Assembly (NCBI RefSeq): GCF_900637655.1
Contig: NZ_LR134384.1
Span: 3,016,501-3,080,500, forward strand
Direction of reading: 5' to 3'
From: Segatella oris
Lineage (GTDB): Bacteria > Bacteroidota > Bacteroidia > Bacteroidales > Bacteroidaceae
DNA: 64,000 nucleotides
The translations under genes and the position numbers were made by a program. Shown here one piece after another: positions 18,775 through 26,601 of the stretch (within the stretch, counting starts at the first letter, position 1; each line of letters begins with the position of its first letter). The notes under the pieces were generated by a model. The model saw only the letters and a list, made by a program, of their open reading frames with translations. It ran no database searches and was not told where the DNA came from.

Positions 18775-18890
18775 TTGTAATTTGCGTCAAATCACCATGC
18801 AATCTGCGTCAAATCATCGTGTGTTTTGACGCAGATTACCGCCTATTTTGTGTCAAGTTACAGCGCAAACTGCATGGAGTTACACGACAG
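18775..18890. repeat. Second copy of the TTTGCRTCAAATCACC element
   Basis: Contains TTTGCGTCAAATCACC, then ATCTGCGTCAAATCATCG, an inverted TTTTGACGCAGATTACC and TGTGTCAAGTTACAGCGCAAAC. The motif TGCGTCAA thus appears several times in both orientations and could form stems. It lies directly before the 154-bp repeat array, mirroring the arrangement near 9290-9850. Confidence 0.55.
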
Positions 18891-18899
18891 GAGTGCAAA

Positions 18900-19560
18900 A
18901 ATCTCAGAAAATATCAGGTGCGGGCAGCAATAAACAATATGGATATTTGTAGGCGTCCTCCAATATTCAGAGATATAGAGAAAAGCAGATAGGAGACTTT
19001 CCCCTTGAAGTTTAGGCCTCCTTGTCGCAGGTGACATCCGAGAATATCGCAGAAAATCTTAGAAGATATAAAGGTCGTTAGCATACAAACGAATTCATTT
19101 TATTCGATATTCTCAAATTTTCTGAGATATACCGCGAAGCGGTTAGGAGCTTTCCTACTTGCAGTGTAGGCCTCCTCGTCACAGGTGACATCTGAGAATA
19201 TCACAGAAAATCTTAGAAGATATAAAGGTTATCAGCTTACAAACAAATTCATTTTATTCGATATTCTCAAATTTTCTGAGATATACCGCGAAGCGGTTAG
19301 GAGTCTTCCTACTTGCAGTGTAGGATGCCTCGTCGCAAGCGACATCCAAGAATATCGCAGAAAATCTTAGAAGATATAAAAGGCTGTTAGTATACAAACG
19401 AATTCATTTTATTCGATATTCTCAAATTTTCTGAGATATACCGCGAAGCGGTTAGGAGTCTTCCTACTTGCAATGTAGGCCTCCTCGTCGCAAGCGACAT
19501 CCGAGAATATCGTAGAAAATCTTAGAAGATATAAAAGCTGTTGGTATACAAACGAATTCA
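18900..19560. repeat. Tandem array of 153-155-bp repeats (four units plus a decayed one)
   Basis: The landmark AGAAAATCTTAGAAGATATA occurs at 19051, 19204, 19359 and 19514, giving a period of 153-155 bp. Each unit also has ACAAACGAATTCATTTTATTC, GATATACCGCGAAGCGGTTAGGAG, TTCCTACTTGCAGTGTAGG and CGTCGCAAGCGACATCC. A decayed unit begins near 18900. Units are closely similar to one another and to 9290-9545. The stretch 18467-18774 shows nothing I can support. Confidence 0.85.
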
Positions 19561-19593
19561 TTTCGTGTCTTAAGAAAACGCTGCAAGTTCGTT

Positions 19594-19690
19594 CTCCCCT
19601 CCTTGGGAGGGGCTGGGGGAGGTTTCCATTTGTTTCCTAAAAAGATGCTCTAAACTCGTGCTCCCCTCCTTGGGAGGGGTCGGGGGAGGT
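19594..19690. repeat. Pair of GC-rich REP-like palindromes
   Basis: CTCCCCTCCTTGGGAGGGG at 19594 and again at 19661, each followed by a GGGGGAGG tail, form strong GC-rich hairpins 67 bp apart. The same type is found inside the prophage at 45043-45144. Open frames through them translate to PPPTPPKEGS and PSPSQGGE, the usual signature of translated repeats, and are not genes. Confidence 0.75.
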
Positions 19691-19816
19691 CCCCTTTTTC
19701 CCCAATACCGCAACCAGGTTAGAGTCCCCACCCTATTTAACACGCCATTGGCCAACGTCAAACAGCCTTTCAGAACGCACGACCGTGGCAAGAAAACATA
19801 ACGAGCAAAGGCTTAA

Positions 19817-20398
19817 TCAGAAATTAACGATATAATGATGCTTGAACTTAGAAGTGTCGAAAAGTACAATACCACAAGAATAGAGGTCATAAGTGGTGAC
19901 TGCTTCCACACGCTCTACCACCTGCTTCCAAAAAGCCTTTGTGTCTCTATTGTCGTAGATTCCCTCTAAAATCAGAATAGAATCGGCTGTTGCCACAGCA
20001 GAAAGAGCTTCATAGACTGCCTTATAATCACCTTTCATAGAGAGGCGGGCGATGCGGAAATGTTGCGGAATGGCAGTGGCATCAATAGACTTGAAAACCG
20101 TAGACTGGCAGCCCGCGCACACGTAGTCGGCATAAGCTTCGGTTGCAGGCAGATAGTCATACCAGCACGTTGCCTGTGCAAAATTGGCCAAACGAAAATA
20201 CAAACGTCCTTTCTTCTTTGTGGCGTGACTCTCCGCCTTATGCTTTTCACACAGTGGTGCATAGGCATAATAGGGATAATGCTCATTCAACACATAGCGG
20301 ATGAAGCTATATGCCGACGGAGACTGGACCCCAAAACCGCGCGAATACCCCATGCGGTGCAACCAGTTCCAAATGCGTCTGATATGATATCTTATCAT
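19817..20398 (-). CDS. Conserved Bacteroidota protein, methyltransferase-like but lacking a clear SAM site
   Basis: 193 residues from ATG 20398, which removes a weak upstream extension starting at 20449. The opening YHIRRIWNWLHRMGYSRGFGVQSPSAYSFIRYVLNEHYPYYAY and the end YDLYSCGIVLFDTSKFKHHYIVNF match a Bacteroidota family usually annotated as class I SAM-dependent methyltransferase. No glycine-rich SAM-binding loop is visible, and the middle part seems short. The protein may therefore be a degenerate or non-catalytic member. No signal peptide. The neighbour upstream is divergent. Confidence 0.55.
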   Translation of the reverse strand: MIRYHIRRIWNWLHRMGYSRGFGVQSPSAYSFIRYVLNEHYPYYAYAPLCEKHKAESHATKKKGRLYFRLANFAQATCWYDYLPATEAYADYVCAGCQSTVFKSIDATAIPQHFRIARLSMKGDYKAVYEALSAVATADSILILEGIYDNRDTKAFWKQVVERVEAVTTYDLYSCGIVLFDTSKFKHHYIVNF

Positions 20399-20604
20399 GA
20401 ATTCTGTTTCCCTCTGCGTTACCTTCCTGTACAGGACATCGCAATTCACGCTGCAATATTCGCAATTTTTCCTGATATATGCAAGAAAACAAGGCAGGAA
20501 AATCCGTTATCAAAACCTGTATTTCTGTCTTTTCTAACACTAATCCTATTCTTATTTTCTTCATTTTTCCTTTCAAAAAATTAGCATTTCTCCTTTGAAA
20601 TTCT

Positions 20605-20612
20605 TATCTTTG
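20605..20612 (+). promoter_or_regulatory. Predicted -7 box of the secreted WG-like protein gene
   Basis: TATCTTTG matches TAnnTTTG exactly, 25 bases before the ATG at 20638. No clear -33 TTTG lies at the expected distance. Confidence 0.45.
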
Positions 20613-20637
20613 TTCATAAAACCAATAATGAACACTT

Positions 20638-22275
20638 ATGAAAAAGCTATTCGTTCTCTTGCTCCTCTGCTATTACAATGCAACAAGTCTGCATGCGCAA
20701 CAATGTCTATCACTGCCCGATGTTGATGCCATCAGTTTTAATGGTGCAGGCTATAACATTGATGTCTACACCAAGATTGGCCCCGACCAGTATAGCCGAA
20801 AAAGCTTAGGATTAAAAAGCAAAGAGACAATATTGGATAAATCGTCGAACATGAACCCGATAAAATGGAACCTAAATTCACATGAAGACACCCTGAACAG
20901 AAAAGATATTGATGATTCTAAAGAAAAATTTATTGAGGCTAAAGACCTGCATACAGCAGATTTCAACTCATATATTGGCAAGGCTTTCACCGTCAACGAC
21001 AACGGAAAATGGAAGCGGGAAGGTAGGAAGTCTACGTATGTGCTGATGTTCTTAAGACCAGAGCTTGCCATCATGCAGCAGCTTGTTTATGAAGATGGAA
21101 AGCATGTATATAACTACTCCACCTTGTCAAGCGACATTCCCGACTCTGTTGTAACCTGGCGCTCCACGAATACGAAACAGCTCATACCATTAGTTTTGGA
21201 AATCAAAGGAGGCAAGAGGATATTCCTGCTCTACGACCGTTACATTCCATATATGATATTTCCTAATCCGGAAGGTGGGATAATATATAGTTCCCTTGAC
21301 CGACTTAACCCCGTAGAGATAGAAGATGCAGGAGAAAAATATAACGGTTCCAAGCCGTATGACTTTCAGTATTTCAACATAAAAAGGCACTATGGTGTCC
21401 AACAGACCGAGACTGGGAAATACATACTATTGGATCAGTTAGGCCAGAATGTGCTGAAAGAAGAGTATGACTCTATCAAATACGACAGCCGCTTTATCAT
21501 TGCACAGCGAGGAAACGAGTTTGATGTTTTCAATCTCTACCTTGACAAACTAAATATAGGAAAGCCAAAGGTGGTAAAAGAAGTTGCAGACACTCAGGTT
21601 GGATGCATCGAAGTGTTGAACGAAAAGGGAGCCGTCTACTATGATGAAATGGGACAAGAGATTGGAAGTCCAGACAAGAGGTGGATTGGACTATGCGGAA
21701 CGGTGCCTCACTGGGAACATACCATCCTCAAAAAGAAAGGCTGCTATCAACTGCAAATTTACACCAACGGCCCCGGAACGCCAATAGATGAGGATGAACG
21801 CTATTGGCTTTCTGACCTTTTACCAACAGATTCTGTGGCATTCCTTGATGGCCAGAAATCATACCACCGCACTGGAAACAGCTGGATTATCGGTGAGATT
21901 GACATGCACCCAGAATGGATAAGAGTAGGCAGAAACGGGAAATTCGGCATCGTGGCCTATGAATATAAGCAGCCGAAGAATGTGAAACCGAAGTTAATAA
22001 CCAAACGTGTATATGATTGGGATGAGAAAACAGAGATTTACCCAACCGTTAAAGTCACGGGAAAAATAATCTTTCCAATAGACAACGACTCTATCATCAT
22101 GCAGTCCGATGGTCTGATTTATTTCTACAAAGATAATAAAGTAGGGATCTTCCCCCGTGACAAAGCCCCCGTCTATGACGAGATAAAACAAACCACCCGT
22201 TCTTTTTATCACATCACCAAAAATGGCATTCCCGGTTGGCTTGACATCAAGACTGATAAGGAATATTGGGAATAA
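20638..22275 (+). CDS. Exported protein with WG-like repeats, function unknown
   Basis: 545 residues with a signal peptide (MKKLFVLLLLCYYNATSLHAQ). The body contains several short segments of the form 'xxG-x-Y-x-(L/V)-D-...-Y-D-x-I' (KYILLDQLGQNVLKEEYDSIKYD, GKFGIVAYEYK, NKVGIFPRDKAPVYDEIKQ), which resemble the WG/KWG repeats of beta-propeller-like secreted proteins. I do not recognise a specific family. It sits between the methyltransferase-like gene and the CRISPR trailer end, with a long hairpin directly after its stop. A cell-envelope location is inferred from the signal peptide only. Confidence 0.7.
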   Translation: MKKLFVLLLLCYYNATSLHAQQCLSLPDVDAISFNGAGYNIDVYTKIGPDQYSRKSLGLKSKETILDKSSNMNPIKWNLNSHEDTLNRKDIDDSKEKFIEAKDLHTADFNSYIGKAFTVNDNGKWKREGRKSTYVLMFLRPELAIMQQLVYEDGKHVYNYSTLSSDIPDSVVTWRSTNTKQLIPLVLEIKGGKRIFLLYDRYIPYMIFPNPEGGIIYSSLDRLNPVEIEDAGEKYNGSKPYDFQYFNIKRHYGVQQTETGKYILLDQLGQNVLKEEYDSIKYDSRFIIAQRGNEFDVFNLYLDKLNIGKPKVVKEVADTQVGCIEVLNEKGAVYYDEMGQEIGSPDKRWIGLCGTVPHWEHTILKKKGCYQLQIYTNGPGTPIDEDERYWLSDLLPTDSVAFLDGQKSYHRTGNSWIIGEIDMHPEWIRVGRNGKFGIVAYEYKQPKNVKPKLITKRVYDWDEKTEIYPTVKVTGKIIFPIDNDSIIMQSDGLIYFYKDNKVGIFPRDKAPVYDEIKQTTRSFYHITKNGIPGWLDIKTDKEYWE

Positions 22276-22282
22276 ACCGGCT

Positions 22283-22333
22283 GGCGTAATAGATGTTTGG
22301 CAGGTAAATAACCTCCCGAATGTCTATTACGCC
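22283..22333. terminator. Long hairpin between the WG-like gene and the CRISPR array
   Basis: GGCGTAATAGA (22283-22293) and TCTATTACGCC (22323-22333) are exact complements. An inner AGGT/ACCT pair surrounds AAATA. It begins 7 bases after the stop at 22275 and touches the decayed end of the array. There is no T-run, so factor-independent termination is uncertain. Confidence 0.5.
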
Positions 22334-24589
22334 TAAAATCCGATGCGGTTCAATAATAACATCGTTCGCGTAATCACTACTTGAACCAATCTGCGGTTTC
22401 AATTCTAATAAGGTTCAATTATAACTACTTGCCAGCGTGTCATGCCGGGATACATCTTCATTTCAATTCCAATAAGATTCAATTATAACCTATGCGTAAT
22501 TCCTTCCCTTTCATCTCATTTGTGTTTCAATTCCAATAAGGTTCAATTATAACTTTTTATTGTTGTTAGTATACGTTCAATCTCATCACATTTCAATTCC
22601 AATAAGGTTCAATTATAACTTATAGGACGCTTCGCAAGCTCGCTAATTCGCTCAAATTTCAATTCCAATAAGGTTCAATTATAACTGATGGCATATCCGA
22701 TAACCAACAGTACAAAGAAATTTCAATTCCAATAAGGTTCAATTATAACAAGGTTATGTTGAGCGTGAAGCGAATAATGACCCATTTCAATTCCAATAAG
22801 GTTCAATTATAACAGTATAATTGTCATCCCTTGCATTATATGTGCATGTATTTCAATTCCAATAAGGTTCAATTATAACAGTATTTTGCGTCTTATTTTG
22901 TGCCTTACAGTTATTTGATTTCAATTCCAATAAGGTTCAATTATAACATGCTGACGGTCATACTTATGATAATGCCGAATTTGGATTTCAATTCCAATAA
23001 GGTTCAATTATAACCTTAAGTGTCTCCTTATTGATAAGGGCTGCTTTTTTCGATTTCAATTCCAATAAGGTTCAATTATAACTGTTTCTCCTTTATTCAC
23101 AACCGCACAGGCAATGCATTTCAATTCCAATAAGGTTCAATTATAACAGAGGCAAGTGGTGCAGCAATCTATCCTGATACACAATTTCAATTCCAATAAG
23201 GTTCAATTATAACAAGAAACAATATCTTTCAGCACCGCTTCCATTTCATTTCAATTCCAATAAGGTTCAATTATAACTTTTATCGTAATGGATTAGTATT
23301 GACTAATTTACTGAATTATTTCAATTCCAATAAGGTTCAATTATAACTTGAGCCGGAGGGAGGTTACAACTGCATGAGCCTGTATCAATTTCAATTCCAA
23401 TAAGGTTCAATTATAACTTTGATTTTCCGGCTCGGATGCAACAGCTTGTCTTATTTCAATTCCAATAAGGTTCAATTATAACATTGAAGGAGGACAAGGC
23501 CGAATATATCAACGCCTATTTCAATTCCAATAAGGTTCAATTATAACTAGAGATTGTTCATCGACAGGGAAGCAGCAATTCCTATTTCAATTCCAATAAG
23601 GTTCAATTATAACCTGTGCTGCAGCCAAATTTGCAATGTACTTCTGCATTTCAATTCCAATAAGGTTCAATTATAACGCTGTTTGAGTGCCTTCTTCCTT
23701 TTTGAACTCTGTCATTTCAATTCCAATAAGGTTCAATTATAACGGTCAACAATTCCCTCTAAATTTGAAAAAATAGCAAATTTCAATTCCAATAAGGTTC
23801 AATTATAACTGTCAAGCGGTTTGCACTATGCTTCACTCCTTCTACATTTCAATTCCAATAAGGTTCAATTATAACTATCATCGGCTATGTCGACGCGCGA
23901 AATACAAGTATTTCAATTCCAATAAGGTTCAATTATAACCTCAAATTGAAGCTAATAAGACTGCGTCTCCTGTATTTCAATTCCAATAAGGTTCAATTAT
24001 AACAATTGTTTGAGAAGTTGAACCCTGTGCTTTCTAAATTTCAATTCCAATAAGGTTCAATTATAACCCCCTCTCATTATATGTGTATGTTAGATTGGTT
24101 CATTTCAATTCCAATAAGGTTCAATTATAACCGATAAAGGTGTTTCAAGGTTCTGTTCCGAACGTATTTCAATTCCAATAAGGTTCAATTATAACGATTA
24201 GTTGGAACTTTTAATGTTAATAATAAAGACAGATTTCAATTCCAATAAGGTTCAATTATAACCTGGAGGTATGTTGAATGCAAGCGCCCTGGAACAAATT
24301 TCAATTCCAATAAGGTTCAATTATAACATCGGCATAGGCGGCCCGGGCTGCATCGTTTGCCATTTCAATTCCAATAAGGTTCAATTATAACTACGGTGCA
24401 GATAATCTGTACCCGCAGAACATCAATTTCAATTCCAATAAGGTTCAATTATAACGCAATGATTTGAATGAGCGATTGAAGAAAGTTGAGGGATTTCAAT
24501 TCCAATAAGGTTCAATTATAACGCAGCTTTCACACTTGCAGCATTGAAACCTATTCCCAATTTCAATTCCAATAAGGTTCAATTATAAC
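22331..24589 (-). CRISPR. Type I-B CRISPR array, 34 good repeats plus a degenerate end unit
   Basis: The 30-bp repeat (plus strand begins ATTTCAATTCCAATAAGG and ends TTCAATTATAAC) occurs 34 times from 22396 to 24589, with 33 spacers of 33-40 bp. A half-preserved repeat (22331-22360) and another spacer lie to the left. Decay and single-base variants (first base G, CTAATA, AAGATT) are at the left, so the left is the trailer end. The leader and cas2 are on the right. The transcribed form is therefore the minus strand and ends GGAATTGAAAT, giving the usual ATTGAAAT crRNA 5' handle. Four spacers match the prophage in this window exactly (22554-22589, 24263-24297, 24328-24361, 24523-24559), and one matches partly (24456-24492). 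Confidence 0.98.
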
Positions 24590-24648
24590 CCACTCTTTTA
24601 AAAGAGATAAGTCGAATAAACACTAATGTTTTCAGCAATACAAAGGTA
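24590..24648 (-). promoter_or_regulatory. CRISPR leader with promoter
   Basis: A minus-strand -7 box TACCTTTG (24641-24648) points into the array; transcription would start near 24635. The perfect palindrome CTCTTTTAAAAGAG (24593-24606) lies four bases from the first repeat, where integration takes place. The remaining bases to the cas2 stop (24802) are AT-rich and show no gene. Confidence 0.6.
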
Positions 24649-24801
24649 ATAAAAATCATTGAAAAAATGTCGATGCCCAATGATATATTTTCCATAGAGC
24701 ATCGACATTCCCTTTTATATAAGGTGTTTCAAGAAGTCAAAGAGCGATATGGGCATCTACGGGAAAATGAAAAGGACACCTATTCCTACACATCGACAAC
24801 T

Positions 24802-25065
24802 TTACAGAAAGTTCTCTGTTGACATTCGCTCCTTGCCAAGAATATCCTTACTCATATGATAACCCTTTTTATTAGAGAATATTATCACACTATCCTCTTT
24901 TTTATCAATTAAGTTTCCTATCTTATACTGCAACTCCCGCAGTTTAACTTCTGACAGTTCGCCTTCAAACACAGAATTCTGTATCCAACAAAGATATTGC
25001 CGACATAATTTCAGCATTTTACTAACACGCTTCTCTGCCACATCATAAATCAGGATAACATACAT
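24802..25065 (-). CDS. cas2: Cas2, CRISPR adaptation protein
   Basis: An 87-residue small ferredoxin-fold protein. The opening MYVILIYDVAEKRVSKMLKLCRQYLCWIQNSVFEGEL is the classic Cas2 start (beta strand with the conserved Asp in YDV, then the 'NSVFEG' segment). Cas2 dimers bridge two Cas1 dimers in the integrase that inserts new spacers at the leader end. The gene is 4 bases downstream of cas1 and closest to the leader, the normal type I-B order. It looks intact, but its operon promoter is probably separated from it by the prophage. Confidence 0.97.
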   Translation of the reverse strand: MYVILIYDVAEKRVSKMLKLCRQYLCWIQNSVFEGELSEVKLRELQYKIGNLIDKKEDSVIIFSNKKGYHMSKDILGKERMSTENFL

Positions 25066-25069
25066 ACAA

Positions 25070-26086
25070 TTACCAATACATCTTAAAAGGTTTATATTCT
25101 TCTATCCCGAGTATATCTTTCAAGAGCTTATAACACTCAAGTTTTATCAGATGACGATAACTCACATTACGCCCCAAGGAACGATGACGGAATGTTTCAT
25201 TATAACGTTCCTCCATGGCTGCAACAAAGATCTTTTTCCCTTTATCATTTAGAAGGCAACGATTCAATTTCCTATCAAAATGACTCTTTTGAAGCGCACG
25301 TTTATTAAGTACTTTGAATATAACCCGATCAACTATAATCGGTTTGAAGATTTCAGATATGTCCAAGCATAAAGAATAACGGCGTTCTCCTGGCTTATGC
25401 AAAAAACTAATCGTAGGGTTCAGCTGTGTTTGATGAATTGCGCGCAGCGTTTCTGTATAGCACATCATATTACCAAAAGAAACTAAAGCATTCACTTCAT
25501 TCTCGGGAGGTTGCTTCGTGCGACTGCCAAACTTAAAATCATCAAGTACGATATCAAAAGCAGAATAATAAATTCTACGAATATTCCCTTCTATTCCCAT
25601 CACTTCTTCAACAGTTTTTGCTTCAGGAAGAGTTTGTGCAAATTCTTTCATTTCGGCAATCTGCCCTTCAAGTTCTTTTCCTCTCCTATTATAATAGTTC
25701 AAATTCATCACCATATTCCATGCCGCACCTTGAATGAACTTTCTTGCCAGCTCTACCCGTTTTTTCGAACTTTGATATGTTTTTACCTGTGCCAATAAAG
25801 CCTTTCCCGAAAGCAGTCCTGCACGAGGCATGAAACTCCCTGTATAATTCTCATAATAATCGAAGAAATGAACAGGCACATCGCGTTGCCCCAGAAAATT
25901 ATATAGAGAACTATTCGCTTTCAAACTACCAAAAGCATATAATTCAGCAACATCCTCTATCGGAATAAAACGAGATGGTTGCTTCGTTTCATTTCCTTGT
26001 TCATCTATGCTAATAGGCGTAAACTTCAATGTATTGTCTTTACGCTCCATCAATCCCGGATTAAACAAATAGAAGCTCCTTTTCAT
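25070..26086 (-). CDS. cas1: Cas1, CRISPR adaptation integrase (type I-B)
   Basis: A 338-residue protein beginning with MKRSFYLFNPGLMERKDNTLKF. Catalytic-type residues are visible: Glu in VMGIEGNIRRIYY, His in TISFLHKPGERRYSLCLD and Asp in CLDISEIFKP, in the order E-H-D expected for Cas1. It overlaps cas4 by four bases (ATGA) and is followed by cas2. The gene is full length. Recent acquisition is suggested by well-preserved leader-end repeats. Confidence 0.97.
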   Translation of the reverse strand: MKRSFYLFNPGLMERKDNTLKFTPISIDEQGNETKQPSRFIPIEDVAELYAFGSLKANSSLYNFLGQRDVPVHFFDYYENYTGSFMPRAGLLSGKALLAQVKTYQSSKKRVELARKFIQGAAWNMVMNLNYYNRRGKELEGQIAEMKEFAQTLPEAKTVEEVMGIEGNIRRIYYSAFDIVLDDFKFGSRTKQPPENEVNALVSFGNMMCYTETLRAIHQTQLNPTISFLHKPGERRYSLCLDISEIFKPIIVDRVIFKVLNKRALQKSHFDRKLNRCLLNDKGKKIFVAAMEERYNETFRHRSLGRNVSYRHLIKLECYKLLKDILGIEEYKPFKMYW

Positions 26087-26601
26087 AAATCTTCCTCCAT
26101 CTCATTTGAATAACAGAACTCAAAATAGCTACAATTCTTACATAGACCTTTCTTCACTATAGGAGGGCATAAATCCAGTTCTATAATATTACAGATATCT
26201 TGCCGAATTAAAGCAATATTTTCGCGATCCACATCTGTCAATACTACTTCCGATGTCTTTCTAAGCTCAGGATATTCCAATATTCCTTTCACCCCATTAA
26301 TACCATGCTGTTCGAAAACATACATATAGTATTTCAGCTGCCATTCATGCGCCTTAGCAACCTTATTAGATTTTTTAATCTCATGAATAACTTTATTCCG
26401 AGCATCATAGTAATCTACTTTTATGCCATCTATCGCAACTTCTTCATACTTCACCGAGCGCTGCGGATAACTATCTTCATGTATCAGTTTGCCTTCATAC
26501 ACCAAGTCCGAATTATGTTCCATGTTTATGCCATTAGCAAACAGCCACAACTTTCGCCTACAAAGCTGATAATAATTAAAATGAGTTCCAGTAACAATCA
26601 T
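26083..26601 (-). CDS. cas4: Cas4, RecB-like nuclease of CRISPR adaptation
   Basis: A 172-residue PD-(D/E)XK nuclease. The N-terminal Cys (LCRRKLW) and a C-terminal Cys cluster (CPPIVKKGLCKNCSYFEFC) would ligate the iron-sulphur cluster. The nuclease core is visible as GIKVDYYDARNKVIHEIKKSN (D and E-x-K motifs) followed by a QLKYYMYVF helix. Cas4 trims prespacers and selects PAMs. Four-base overlaps with cas3 upstream and cas1 downstream indicate a tight operon. Confidence 0.95.
   Translation of the reverse strand: MIVTGTHFNYYQLCRRKLWLFANGINMEHNSDLVYEGKLIHEDSYPQRSVKYEEVAIDGIKVDYYDARNKVIHEIKKSNKVAKAHEWQLKYYMYVFEQHGINGVKGILEYPELRKTSEVVLTDVDRENIALIRQDICNIIELDLCPPIVKKGLCKNCSYFEFCYSNEMEEDL

Noticed and set aside
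19570..19791. Minus-strand open frame with PPPTPPKEGS and PSPSQGGE
   Set aside because: It is the translation of the GC-rich REP-like palindromes, not a gene.
22554..24559. Further spacers compared with the prophage by eye
   Set aside because: Apart from the five reported, no convincing match was seen; the spacer at 24392-24425 encodes a portal-like YGADNLYPQN peptide but does not match the portal gene in this window.
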